The notes under the pieces are model-generated. The model was given only the letters and a program-made list of their open reading frames with translations. It was not told the DNA's origin and did no database searches. Position numbers and translations under genes: made by a program. Below are positions 1 to 11,859 of a DNA stretch of 64,000 bases, one piece after another. Source of the DNA: Cryptomeria japonica (Eukaryota; Streptophyta; Pinopsida; Cupressales; Cupressaceae); NCBI RefSeq assembly GCF_030272615.1, contig NC_081411.1, positions 154,211,971-154,275,970 of the forward strand, written 5' to 3'. Each line of letters starts with the position of its first letter. The stretch's first letter is position 1.

Positions 1-970
1 TCCTTGCATGTTGCTGCTTCTTTCTTGTTGCTACTTCTTTCCTGTCGGTTCTAACACTACCATTTTTCTTGACTGATGCACTTCTTGTAGCTTACCAGAA
101 TCTTAGACCTTTACCAATTAGTCTCTTGCTAAGCCTTCTTACCAGTTGCACCTCCAAATGCTCATTTGCTCAATTCTCGCAGTTAGATAAACTCTTTTAA
201 TCCAACTGGTATCACACCTTCTGGAAGAATACTCCAGCTGCTCTCTTTCATTGATTTTGGCTTGCATATTTATAAACTGGTTTTCTCGCCAAAAACCAAA
301 TCCAATCAGATCTCCTTCAAGAGATCGACCACCTGCAACAAATCAAACAAGCTTTGCCAATCTTGTGGCTACCAATACACATTTGCTAAGTTTAGAAAAC
401 TTAGACAGTCTGTCGGAAAGGCACTTGGTCAATCACCATAAATGGTTCAACATATTGCATCACCAACCTCATTTTTCACCTGGACATTTCACATTGCTCG
501 ATGCCTCCCTTTGATCACCCGCACACATCTGCAACACATCTCATTATTTACAAGGTCTGCATTCAATGTCAACCAACTCTGCAACAACCTCGTCGACACA
601 CATACCATCTACTACTGCATGCATGTCACCTCAACTCCACGTGGCATCTTTGTCGATATCCATCTCAACAAACTATGTTGATCCAAAATGGTCACCGACC
701 AATTACACACAACTGGTGTATGCTTCATACTATCGGTCCCTCTTTGCCTACCGGTTCTCTAACCCTGCCGGTATATCTTGCCTTGCTGGTAACCTTCATA
801 CCTTCACCTTCTTTGTGCCTGTGGATCATGTCAGCCCGATCATCAATCATGTCGGTCCTCAACAACAATCTCAGATGACTCATACAGTTCATCTTCATCA
901 GATTGAGAGCACTTCACTTTTGTCTCTCTGTCACGAACCGTATTTTTCAATAATTATTTTATTAGGAAAA
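1..970 (-). repeat. Possible LTR-type fragment, non-coding
   Basis: No gene is visible. Read on the minus strand, the stretch is rich in ACCGGT/CCGGT words like the copia LTR at 4478-5923, and it has a TATA-like TTTATAAATATG near 265-276. That is the look of an LTR or LTR-proximal spacer. I cannot define termini, a PBS or a partner LTR, so this is inference from style. Several overlapping open frames on the plus strand have no recognisable domain and I treat them as chance. Confidence 0.25.
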
Positions 971-1438
971 TAATGTTTACTTTTTGTTTTTTCAATAAAA
1001 TTGAAATAGAAATGAATTGTTAATGAAAAATGATAGGAGATTGAATGTAATGAAATGATTTACATACAATTGAATGATCGGTATTATTCTTATTGTGAAA
1101 TTGGGATCGTCATTGCTAATGAGTAATTGAATGCAAGTGAATGCAAGAACATGTGAACACGGATGAAGGCGAGCACATCGTTCAGGTAGAGTTGTTTTAG
1201 CCCTTGGATTTCACTAGAGTAGATGGAATATCACACACCACTGTAATATATACATCTTTATGTGTGTATTCCTTGCATGATTTGAGTTGTGATTGAAGTT
1301 GCATGAGTGATGGCAAAATGATATGTTTTATTGTTCAATAAGAATGTAATTTGTTAGTGATAAAAAACTGACCCTATGGTTACACATTCTATTGTGCAAA
1401 AATGTGTGATTTGGTGAAACAATATATTTATTTGTTTA

Positions 1439-1522
<84 letters not shown>

Positions 1523-4440
1523 TTATATATGTATATGAGTTCGAATAATAACTTGATCATATAAATCTATATAGTATGTGATTATAATATATATAAATAT
1601 ATATTTTATTATTCATGAAATTTGATTAGTTTAGCTTTATGAAATTTCAATTGTTTATATATATATATATATATTATATAATAAATAGTGATTTATTAAA
1701 TGGCATATTAACCAATATGGTTGGCGGACTTATCTTTTAATCGCGTGTTTTAAAAGAAACATTGCATGGAGGATAGTTGATAGTAATATTGACTACCCCC
1801 CATAATGTTAGGGAGGAGTCATTATTACTACCGACTACCCACCCCAATCTCCACTTACGCATGCACAACGACTGTCATTTAATATGGCATGATTAAATAG
1901 TAATGTGGTGACTATCCCACGTATTAACACATCTTGAAAATGGGAGATGATGAGAATATCGACTTGCAATAGAACAAACACTTCGAGTTTGGAAGGAACA
2001 TGAACTTCTCAATAAGTAGAGTTCGAGTCAAACATGAACTTTGTGCTGAACTACATGGATAAGTTAATTGTCATGTGCAACGGAATGTTAAAGATATATT
2101 AAGGTGGCAGATCATGCTTTAATATCAAACTGAGGATGCATGCTTAATACTATGCATCGTTGTCATCAAATGATGAATGCAAAGCACGGCTGTTAGACTG
2201 ATATAACCGAACTGCAGTCAAAGTAGTATGTGGCAAGTTTAAAGGATTCCAAGCCCATGTGAGGGGAGATGTTAAACAATGATATCGACTATTGTTAACA
2301 ATGAGTTAAGAAGGAAAGCCGTTGGGTTGAATATGGATTGTTAGATGTGGTGCATTCGATTTTCCACATGCCTTGGTAACTTGGACGTGTAGGGTAGTTG
2401 GCACAAGAAACAGTTGATGATGGTTTAGATGAGCCCAAAACATAGGAGATAACATAGCTCACAATTAGCATAAATTGGAGGCTCTAGCACATAGAATGGA
2501 GGAGGACAATAAGAAAAGACAATGAGAATATAAACACAAACAACGACAATAATATATAGAATAAGATAAGAATATAAGGCAAGCGAGGAGAAAGGAAACA
2601 CAGGTAAGAAGATATCCATAGGAGATTTGGCATCTATCATTTGGAATTTGAATCTATAATTCACAAGTAGGCTCTCAATCAAGCAATAGTTTACTATAAA
2701 TTTAGAAAATAAGAATGGAATTATCATGAGATGTGGTTGCTTTAGATCAATATTGAAGAAAATAGTTAAATTTAGATTTAGTTCTATGCATTAGAAGTCA
2801 TGATGATTTTATTTTGATATTTCATTTGAAAATCCATATAGGTATATGTATTACGAAATATCATCTTATTTAATACTCGTTGCAGAAAATTTATTGAATT
2901 TAGATAGTTGAATTCATAAGTCATAGAAACACATGTTAGTATCAAATTTAATATGTTATTTGAAGAAATAATGCGTACTCATATTCTATTCGTTTAGATG
3001 TAATTATACATTCATGTGTTACACCTTCTTATTTTAATTCTTGTCTTTGATTACTTTTCAAAAATAGAAGTGAAAGATCGTTCTTTTTTTTTAGATATAT
3101 ATTTGTTTATCTATGAAAGATTGCTTCCTTGTCAGATATAAATAGGTGTAAATGAAAGATTGTTTTTCTCTTCAACTTATTTATATGTAAACGAAATATT
3201 GTCTTCTTTATATTTATCTTTGATATCATATGAATTTAGGAAGCTAGTTATGTTTGTATTCATGCGGAAAGTTACCCTCCAGGACGGGTGCCGAATGTGG
3301 AATCATAGAGAAAATAGTTTGCTTTTCCAAACTACATTTTATTACTGTGCATAGCATTATACTCAGTCGAGTAGCTCATTGACCATTGAAATAGATGGAT
3401 TTATTTATGCTCTCTACCATATCCTTGATTGATCAGGCTTGTTTATTTATTGAATTAGAAAATTGAAAAATGCATGTATCATTCTAGGAACGCACCAGAT
3501 TCCATCTTGTCTATCGAATTCTTGTTGCTAAGCAATTCATGCAGGGTTAGGTATTCTTGATTGACCAAGAATTCTGGGGAAGTGTAAGCTTCAAGGTTGG
3601 GTGGAAAAAGCACCTGAATCTTGTTCTCATCTTCATTCTAAAGATTGTATTGAAGATAACTTGGATTGCAAATCAAAGGACGCATCTCATCCTTTTCTTT
3701 ATGTTTTGTTATTTGAACTTAAGGCATTGGAAAGGCCTAAGTATTGTATGTAGATATGATTAAGATACTACTACAATTTCCTATTGAATGAAAAATATTT
3801 ATCTATTTATAGAAATCTCGTGTTTATTATGATATCATTGGAATCATCAATTAGAGCTTAGGATGGAAAAGTGTAAGAAAAAAGACTTATTAAAGGAATT
3901 ATAAGTTTATTTAAGAATAAAGAGTATTTTGTTTTATAATCCAGAATAAATTACATCTTTACACTCTCAGTCCACTTGGCAGTATGCCGATATCCCCCTT
4001 GTTTCCCAATTGGCATGTTTCTGCCTTCATACCGGTAGAGTGCATGATATGTTCAAGCTATCCATCTCCAACTATTATGCATCTATGGTAACACCACTTT
4101 CCATTTGCATATCAGTAACTCCATGTGTGCAACTGCAGAGCCTCATCTTCATTTGACTAGTTCGCTTCTCAACCGGTTTGCCAAGGAGGCAAACTCACCA
4201 TCTTAACTCTTCCTTCTCTACCTCGGTAGCACATCATGTCTTCACATGCTGATCTGGTGCACATCTTTGATCTCAACCTCAGGGGGCTTTCCCATCTTCT
4301 ACATTACTCATCCAGTTTATGCATCCAATTACCTTCCTTTGCTTACTCTGTCTTATCCCGGAGAGTCATAATACATTCCATGCATGTTAGGAGATAAACC
4401 AAGTAATTACCACTTACTGGTAGAAGTGAATCCCGTTGGC
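971..4440. other. Gene-free AT-rich stretch
   Basis: No supportable gene, RNA or complete repeat is seen. The stretch holds the (TA)n tract listed separately, a shorter TA run near 1660-1680, and short random-looking frames. From about 3960 to 4440 the text again becomes CCGGT-rich and resembles LTR or retroelement spacer, but without identifiable ends. Confidence 0.5.
1440..1519. repeat. (TA)n microsatellite
   Basis: About 40 uninterrupted TA dinucleotides, flanked by AT-rich sequence. The YIYIYI peptide that crosses it on the minus strand is an artefact of the repeat. Confidence 0.98.
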
Positions 4441-4477
4441 ATTATGTGAACCGGTATGAGGACATAAGGACATTGTA

Positions 4478-5923
4478 TGTTGTCATTGATGTCAATAGGC
4501 TGAAGAGGTGAGAATCGACATATGTGAGAACCGGTATAACACTATGAACCAACATTTGTGCCAAAGTGAAGCTGTGTGCTTGTTCAAGGTGAACTGGAAA
4601 ATGGTTATAGGAACCGGCACATGGAAGCGTTGTATGACTACCAGTTGGTAGTCTCAACTTCAGGGTTTCCGGTTGAAGTGCTTCAAGCCTGTGTGGCTCA
4701 ACCGGTGACTTTGTGGTGATGAGTTAGCATGGTAACAGAGAACATATCGTGTTGCCACGTAAGCCTTGTGCGCGTAAAGGATCTTGCATGAACGAGATTG
4801 TTCCTATCTACCTTGGGAATGTGCGAAGTCTGTAAACGGTGATAACGTATGATGGGTTATGATGGGTTATCAACTGCTATGAAATCGGTGGAATATGGAT
4901 GATGGAGATTGGATCAAGACTGTTGCATTTAATGCAGTGTGCTCAACAGTCAAGATTGAACCGTTTGAATTCCTTAACCTAACAGATTTTAGGGTTTAGG
5001 GTTTATGCTACCGACCTATTTGTTTTCCTATAAGGTCGATGTTGTGATTCTTTCTGAGGTTGTTGGCAAAAGTTGTGTGTGTGTATCCAAGAGAAGGGAT
5101 ACGTGATTCTTGCCAGACCAAAAGGAGAGAAGTGATACCTGCAGAGTGTAAGTGCACAAGGTGAAGAGGAGCTTAAGCGGATCTGCATTAGCATTGAGTG
5201 TTGTTACTAGATCATTGTAATACCTGTTGATCTCTAACCACCTCAACAATTGGAAAATCCCTTAAAAGGGTAGATTTAACCGACTTGTTGTAAATCCTTT
5301 AATAGGGTGACTCAAAACAATTGAGTTCTTGAAATCCTCTAACAAGGTAACCTTTAACAGGGTTTAACCCTTAACCGGGTTTTCTTGCCATCCCTTAACC
5401 GGGTGATCCCTAATAGGATCGGTTCCTAACATAACCTATTGTATCAGTCTTTAACCGGACAAGGCTCCTAACAGAGCGGACTTCTAAAGAGTTCAAAAAC
5501 AAGCTTGTGGGTATTCATCCCCACCATGGTTTTTCCCTATTGGGTTTCCACATGAAAAATATGTGTGTCATGTGTGATGTCTTCTTCATGTGATGCTTTG
5601 TTGATTTCTGTCAAGTGGTGAATCATGTTGATCTAGTTGCTCATATGTATATCTTTGATGGTAGATTACTTGTTCATGTATTAGGGTGAAATGGAAATGA
5701 AGTGTTAGAGTATATGAGAAGATAGGTATTAACCGGTTTATGCTTGTCTCAGTTATTCTAGGTTTTTGCCGGTTGTACTATGTTTTAGGACCTGTGTTAC
5801 TGTTTGTCTATCAATGCACAATGTCTATTGACAAACCACCCTAAGAGTGTGTTTTTGTCTATATTGATTCAACCCCCCCTCTCAGTACCGGTTTGGTACT
5901 ATTCTTTCATCATTGAGTTATCA
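4478..5923 (+). mobile_element. 5' LTR of the copia element
   Basis: It starts at TGTTGTCATTGATG (4478) and ends in TCA directly before the PBS. It contains telomere-like TTTAGGGTTTAGGG near 4987-5003. Near 5520-5570 it has the block GGTTTTTCCC...GGGTTTCCACATG, which also occurs in the LTRs of both NA elements. The right boundary is fixed by the PBS. The left boundary is inferred from similarity to the other LTR starts, because no 3' LTR is left to compare. Confidence 0.72.
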
Positions 5924-5925
5924 AT

Positions 5926-5937
5926 TGGTATTAGAGC
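5926..5937 (+). promoter_or_regulatory. Primer binding site, initiator-Met tRNA type
   Basis: TGGTATTAGAGC lies two bases after the LTR end. It differs by one base from the usual plant copia PBS TGGTATCAGAGC, which pairs with the 3' part of initiator methionine tRNA. Confidence 0.85.
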
Positions 5938-5994
5938 ATCCTCCAGGTCCTCTGTGCTATAAGCTTAACCGCTTGAGGTAAAGATCTCAGTCTA

Positions 5995-6840
5995 ATGATG
6001 AAGAGGGAAGGTCCAAAGTTTAACAGAGAAAATTTCAGTATATGGAAAGATAGAATGAAGATATACATCAGAAGCATGGGTGCTCAACACTGGAGCTATG
6101 TTGAGAATGCCTATGTTGCCCCTACCGGTACTCTCACCGATGACCAAAAGAGAGAGATGCAGGAGAATGGGCAAGTCATGGAAGCCCTAATTAGTAGTTT
6201 ATCTGACATTGAGTTTATTGATGTCCAAGATAAGGTAAATCCCAAAGAGGTATGGGATACTCTTGAAAATATCTATGGCGGTGATGAGCATGTAAAACAA
6301 GCTAAGGAAGAAAGCCTTAGAGAGAAGTTTGAAGATATGCGGATGGTTGAAGGTGAGACCATTCAACAGTATGGAATAAGAATCAAAACCGTTGTTGGAG
6401 ATATCAAGAGTGTAGGAGGTAAAATAGAAGATTCCACTATGGTGAGCAAAGTCTTGAGATCCCTATTGCCGGTCTATGCAATAAGGGTCACTGCTATTCA
6501 GGAGCTGAGATCAATAGACAAGACTAAGGTATCCCTGGACTCCATCATAGCAAAGTTGACACCCTATGAGCTAAATAGTTTTGATGGTAGTGTTCAAAAG
6601 ATTGAATCAGCTTTTAAAGCTTCTGTTGTACCATCCAGAAAATGAAAAGAAGCTAGCACTAGTGGTGAACCAAGACAGAGTAGAGAAATGGATGATGAGG
6701 AGATTTTGATGGCATTTGAAGCTCTCCTTGCCAGGAAACTTCCTAAAGGAAATGGCAAATACAGAGGTAAGCTACCTTTGAAATGATTTTCTTGCAACCA
6801 GATAGGACATATTGCTGTAAACTATCCTAATGGCGACAAC
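5995..6840 (+). pseudogene. Copia gag (UBN2-type) with decayed zinc knuckle
   Basis: Gag forms the nucleocapsid-like particle. The first 216 codons run from the ATG at 5995 and contain FSIWKDRMKIYIRS near residues 17-30, then VWDTLENIYGGDEHVKQAK, both typical of the UBN2/retrotran_gag family. TGA 6643 interrupts the frame, which then continues through an acidic linker to a CCHC-like motif at about 6784-6830 (SCNQIGHIAVNYP). There a stop stands near the expected first cysteine and the last cysteine is tyrosine, so the knuckle is non-functional. The frame carries on into protease without a shift. Confidence 0.88.
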
Positions 6841-6897
6841 AAGGACAAACCGGAAAGGTTCAAGAAATTCATTGGAGGAAACCGGAGAAACTATTTT

Positions 6898-8140
6898 GTG
6901 GCAGTTGATGAAGGTGTCACAGATGAGGAATCAGAGGATGAAGAAAATGAAGATATTGTGTTTGTTGCTGTCAAGGAAGATGTGTTAGACAAGAAGGCCC
7001 TTGTCTCCCGGTTTGATAATTCCAATGAGTGGAACATTGACAGTGGTTGTTCTCACCATATGACTGGTGACTGGAGCAAGTTTCTATCTTGGGAAGAGTA
7101 TGATGGTGGTGTGGTTCGCTTTGGCAATGATGCACCGTGCATGGTCAAAGGCAGAGGGTCCATCTCTCTGAATGGAAAGAGTAGTGCTGACAATGTGTAT
7201 TGGGTTGATGGTCTCAGACACAACCTTTTGAGTGTTGCCCAGCTGAATGACAGTGGCCTCACTCTAGAATTCAAGAATGGAGTTTATAGGATCAAAGGAA
7301 AGAATGGTGAATTGGTGGCCATTGGCATGCAAACCAAAGGTAACCTATTTCAGCTGAATGCAAATATTAGTACATGTCTTATGGCTAAATTTGATGATAG
7401 CTGGATATGGCATAGGAGACTCGGCCATTTAAACTTTGATAACATTGTGAAGGCTAGTAAGATCAAGGTAGTTAGAGGGTTGCCGGTGCTAAGCAAACCG
7501 AATAATACCTTGTGTAGAGAGTGTCAATTGGGGAAAATGTCTTCCTCAACCTTTAAAGGTAAATCTTTCACCACTGACAACTTGCTTGATCTTGTGAATA
7601 CTGATTTGTGTGGTCCTATGAAAACTAGAAGTGTGCAGGGTGATAGGTACTTCATGATTCTCACTGATGACTTCTCAAGAATGATGTGGGTCACATTCTT
7701 CAAAGACAAGTCTGAAGCCTTTGTAAAGTTCAAATCTTTCAGAGCACTAGTGGAGAAGGAAAGCGGTAAAAGGATCAAGTGCCTGAGAAATGATCAAGGA
7801 GGGGAATTCACTTCCGGTGAATTCAACAACTACTGTGAAGAACATGGCATCAAGAATCAATTGTCTGCCCCCCAGACTCCATAGTAGAATGGCCTTGTAG
7901 AGAGGAATAACCAGACTGTGGTTGAAGCAGCTAGAACCATGTTGATTCAAGGAAAGGTAGCTCACACCTTTTGGAGAGAAGCAGTGAGCACTGCAATCTA
8001 CACAATGAACCGGGTACTCATCAAGAAAGGTAAGGATAAAACTCCTTATGAGTATTGGACCGGTAAGACACCTGTGGTTAGCTACTTTAGAGTGTTTGGT
8101 AGCAAATGTTACATCAAGAAGAGTGAACACCAGAGCAAAT
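6898..8140 (+). pseudogene. Copia aspartic protease and integrase
   Basis: The protease active site is seen as WNIDSGCSHHMTG near 7030 (D-S/T-G type). The GAG-pre-integrase motif WIWHRRLGHLNFDN follows near 7402, then a zinc-binding CRECQLGKM region. The integrase core begins at DLCGPMKTRSVQGDRYF, with the catalytic aspartates in TDLCGP and RNDQGGEF and the glutamate in NGLVERNN. Two adjacent TAG codons (7882-7887) fall between PQTP and NGLVER, just before the catalytic glutamate. The integrase C-terminal region ([18 protein letters not shown]) is readable to about 8140. Confidence 0.92.
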
Positions 8141-8559
8141 TTGATGCAAAATGTGATGAGGGAATATTCCTAGGATATTCCACCAAGAGCAAAGCTCTCA
8201 AGTGTTTCAACAATAGGACTCAAAGAATTATGGGAAGCATCAATGTAAGAGTTGATGAAACCTCTAAGAAAACTGAGGAAACCAACAGTAAGCAAGCGGT
8301 AAATGAACCGGTTGTAACCTTCTGGGAACCGGTTGTCAGTCAACCAAGTACCAGTAATAGTGCTCCTACACCGGTAGATGTAGATGCTGATACTGATGGA
8401 GATGAGGATGAAGAAGAAAAGCAAGAGGAATCCATTAAGACCATTCCTCAGTATGTCAAGCTGAATCATGATCCTAAGCAAATCATAGGAGATAAGGATG
8501 CAGGAATCCTTACAAGAAGAAAGGTTAGAGAAAACTCATGTATGATCTTTGAATTTGAG

Positions 8560-9290
8560 CCTAAATCATTCAAAGAAGCCCATAAAGATGAAGATTGGAT
8601 CAAGGCAATGGAAGAGGAACTTGACCAGATAGAGAAAAATGGTACATGGTCTTTGGTACCCAGACCAAAGCATAAAAATATCATTGGTACCAAATGGGTT
8701 TTCAGAAATAAGCTGAATGAGGATGGCATAGTGATTAGGAACAAAGCCAGATTAGTGTGCAAAGGATATGCTCAAGAAGAAGGAGAAGACTATGGAGAAA
8801 CATTTGCTCCTGTAGCCAGATTGGAAGGAGTCTGTATGCTTCTTGCATATGCAACTTTTAAAGGTTTCAAAGTATATCAAATGGATGTAAAATCTGCATT
8901 CCTAAATGGTTTACTTGAAGAGGAGGTGTATATTGAGCAACCAGATGGGTTTACCCTATCTGAAGACAGTGACATTGTATGTAGGCTAGATAAAGCCTTA
9001 TATGGACTAAAGCAGGCACCTAGAGCATGGTATGAATGTCTGCGTTCCCATCTTGTGAAGATTGGATTTGAGAGAACAAGTGAAGATAGCAATATCTACT
9101 TGAAGTCTGAAGGAGATCAGATCCTGATCTGTGAGGTATTTGTTGATGACATTATCTTTGGTGGAGATGACAAGATGAGTCATGAGTTTGCATATGAGAT
9201 GAAGAAAGAGTTTGAAATGTCACTCATAGGGGAGATTAAATTCTTCATTGGACTGCAGATCTAGTAGATGAAAGATGGATTTTTTATCAC
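8560..9290 (+). pseudogene. Copia reverse transcriptase
   Basis: The canonical copia RT block is present: [18 protein letters not shown], then [14 protein letters not shown], then [19 protein letters not shown], then the motif-A region [22 protein letters not shown], and the catalytic FVDDIIFGG near 9138 (usually YVDD). The catalytic aspartates are kept. Two adjacent TAG codons at 9262-9267 end the open stretch right after FFIGLQI, and RT text resumes immediately in the same frame (MKDGFFITQSKY). Confidence 0.94.
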
Positions 9291-9654
9291 TCAGTCCAAG
9301 TATGTCAAAGAGGTGTTGAAGACCTTTGGCATGGAAGATAGCAAACCGGTTGGTACTCCGATGGTGACCGGTTGTAAACTATCCAAAGAAGATGACTCAG
9401 CATTGGTTGATGAGAAGGAATACTGATCAATGATTGGTAAGTTGCATTATGTAGTGTATAGCAGACCAAATATTGCACATGCAGTTGGCATTACTGCAAG
9501 ATTCCAGAAAAGTCCAAGAGAATCTCACTTGGTTGCAGTCAAGCGAATTCTTAGGTATCTGAAGGGAACTGTTGACTATGGATTGTGGTATCCATATAGC
9601 AAGGATTTCAACTTGAAAGTTTACACAGATGTTGATTGGGCAGACAATATAGGG
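9291..9654 (+). pseudogene. Copia RT C-terminus and truncated RNase H
   Basis: The sequence reads SKYVKEVLKTFGM, PVGTPM, a TGA at 9424, then SMIGKLHYVVYSRPNIAHAVG and HLVAVKRILRYLKGT, and the start of RNase H at YTDVDWADN. The remaining RNase H residues are absent: after 9650 the frame enters foreign AT-rich sequence and stops at 9673. This is the truncation point of the whole element. Confidence 0.9.
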
Positions 9655-9655
9655 G

Positions 9656-10621
9656 ATATAAATCAAATAATGTGAAAAATTAAATTTAATAATGATAATA
9701 ATATATAGAATGTCACAATAAATGTAAATCAATAATTAGCATCCTCCTCATAAGTCACTTAGGTTAAATAAAAGGATAGTTTGCTAATATTAGTTTAAAT
9801 ATAATTTTTTTTATCCTATAAAATATTTATATAAGTTGAATACAATCTTTAAATAACCAAAATAAGCAACTCCTTAATAAATTGAATAGATTTAAAGTGA
9901 GTAATATAAATGTAATAAAAAAATTCTTACGTGGTTTTAACCCTTAAAGTAATATAAAATAATCTTAACATAAACAAAAACTTTTGAAACTTTCTAGAGC
10001 AAAATAAAATAATCTTAACTCTTGCTATTTCTATAAACTATTGGTTAGAAATTTGTTTGATCTTTGTACTATTTGTAAATTTCTACAAACTGCCCTTGGG
10101 TATTCTCAACCATAGTTAGGTTAGGACCATTTGCATGTTTTCTATAGACTCTCAGTTAGAAATTTGTTTGATTTTCATTATTATTTGTAAGTTTCTACAA
10201 AGCGTTCTTGGGCATTTTCAATCAAAGTTAGGACTATGTTAAAGTAATTAGATAATATAAAAATTAAAAATATAATAAGAATTAAACAACAATAAAATAT
10301 TAACATAATGTAATATAAATTATTATTATGTAATAAAAATAATGTAACATTTGGAATAGGGAAATAATACTAATTTAAATATCAAAATATTTAAAAAATA
10401 ATAATATAATAAAGAAAAAATCAATAATGATAATATAATATTATATTATTTAGAATAACAAAAAATAACAATATAACAATTTTAACGTTAACAATATAAT
10501 ATTAAAATAATTATAATATAAATGTAAATAATTTAATGTTATAATTAAATGCAAAGTAACATATATTTAAATTTATGTTTTACAATAACATATAAAAAAA
10601 TCTTCCTTAGATTCATCTCTC
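9656..10621. other. Very AT-rich spacer, no gene
   Basis: No coding or RNA gene is recognisable. It is extremely A/T-rich with many AATAAT and TAATATA words. A two-copy duplication of about 111 bp lies in it (see next entry). Confidence 0.6.
10030..10250. repeat. Diverged 111-bp tandem duplication
   Basis: Two neighbouring copies share GTTAGAAATTTGTTTGAT (at 10044 and 10155), ATTTGTAA.TTTCTACAAA, and CTTGGG(T/C)ATT.TCAA, with scattered substitutions. The period is about 111 bp. Confidence 0.8.
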
Positions 10622-10915
10622 AGGCCATCCTATGGAGTTTTGGACCTATGGTGTTTTTAAAGGGATTTCTAAATCTTTTGGGAAACTTTTGGTGGTGGAC
10701 ATAATAACCCAAAACAAATCTAGGTTTATCTTTGCTAGGATTTGTGTGAATGTGGCGGTCAACTTTGTGCTACCTACTCATGTTACCCTATACTCAAGAT
10801 TTGGTTTGTGGGATCAACATATAAACTATGAAAATGCAAGAGCTTACTATTAAGTCTGTAGAAAATATGGTCATCTCAATAATGATTGTAGGAACAACCT
10901 ATAAGGAAACAATTG
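10622..10915 (+). pseudogene. LINE ORF1 fragment (DUF4283 end plus zinc knuckle)
   Basis: HPMEFWTYGVFKGISKSFGK matches the plant LINE ORF1 pattern LP.EFW....L..I...LGK. Then come TQNKSRFIFARICVNV and LYSRFGLWDQHINYENA. After a stop the text VCRKYGHLNNDC completes a CCHC-like knuckle. ORF1 proteins bind LINE RNA. Everything upstream of the EFW motif is absent, so the copy is 5'-truncated here or interrupted by the AT-rich spacer. Confidence 0.75.
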
Positions 10916-11859
10916 GCTCTTAACAATGCTTCTCTCAATACTTCCATTTTGAGAAAGATTCCCCTTAGTGGCTGAGGCCGCCTCTAGAATTCCAACTGTT
11001 GAAGAGGTGGAGAAGACTCATAGATTGAACAAAAATAAATAGATGGATGACTTTGCTGCATTGCCATCTAAGTAAATTCAGTATAAATAACAATATGTAG
11101 AGGAGCAGATTAATAGAGGGGTACCTCTGCCTTATCTTAGTTGGACTACCCTAAGGCAACTGGTATCTCTAAGGAAGAAGACCCAAAAGTGAAAAGGAAG
11201 AGAATAACCAACAATCTAAGTTAAGCATTCTGGCAGAAGATAATCATGGTGGTGGATCTAAGTTTCTCAAACAACAAGATGTCACAAAATAATAACAAGA
11301 GGATAACAGTTAGGGCTATTCAACTAGACCTTGGACTAGATCTTCAGAATGCCAATTGTTCAACTGATTCAAGACCAATGAACTATATTAGTCAGACCAA
11401 GAAGGATGCTAATTTCCTGGATAAGAATATTAGTCCTAGTAATAAAGAGAATGTGAATCCTAATAGATTCGTGAGGGATGAAGTAGAAATAGTTATTAAT
11501 CAGGATCTGGGTACTAAGAATCTAAAAGAGAATTTGGCCCAGATTGTCTTCTACCCCTCCTAGTAAATCTAAGATGTATCATGAAGAAGAAGATTCAGAA
11601 TTGGAGTGAACACAGGTTAGTGTTAAATCTAAAAAGAGAAGGTAGATATGGGAGGGGACGCCAAGCTTGGCACACCTTCTCAAATGGATTCAATAATCAG
11701 GGATGCTGCCAAGGAGGTGGCCAGTGGTAAGTAGAGGACCCTTGATGGAATCTTTGATCCTAAAAGGAAAAAGAAATGAAAGGATGAGAACTCATCAATT
11801 GGGGAGCCCTTTGGAAGCTCAAGGATGAGTTGATTTTTCTCCTAGTCTAGATAAGGATT
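10916..11859 (+). pseudogene. LINE ORF1 C-terminal / linker region, degraded
   Basis: No domain is recognisable. The stretch is K/E/N-rich with readable pieces such as PTVEEVEKTHRLNKNK and an open stretch of 105 codons at 11246-11563. Its position, between the knuckle and the endonuclease, suggests the usual poorly conserved hydrophilic linker. This is inference from position. Confidence 0.5.

Larger units (their letters stand above)
4478..9655 (+). mobile_element. Ty1/copia LTR retrotransposon, 3'-truncated
   Basis: The order is 5' LTR, PBS, gag, protease, integrase, reverse transcriptase, RNase H, which is the copia order (integrase before RT). The element stops abruptly inside RNase H near 9650, where unrelated AT-rich DNA begins, so the 3' end, PPT and 3' LTR are missing. 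The coding region stays in one frame from 5995 to about 9650 with seven stop codons and no frameshift: TGA 6643, TGA 6784, TAG TAG 7882-7887, TAG TAG 9262-9267 and TGA 9424. It cannot be functional. Confidence 0.9.

Noticed and set aside
251-973. Four overlapping plus-strand frames near the window start
   Set aside because: Overlapping frames in C/T-rich sequence with no domain; better explained as LTR-like non-coding DNA.
1354-1560. Minus-strand frame with YIYIYI repeats
   Set aside because: It is translation of the (TA)n microsatellite.
4987-5003. TTTAGGGTTTAGGG considered as an interstitial telomere
   Set aside because: Only two units, inside an LTR; similar telo-box words occur in the NA-1 LTRs and in the RPL27 leader.
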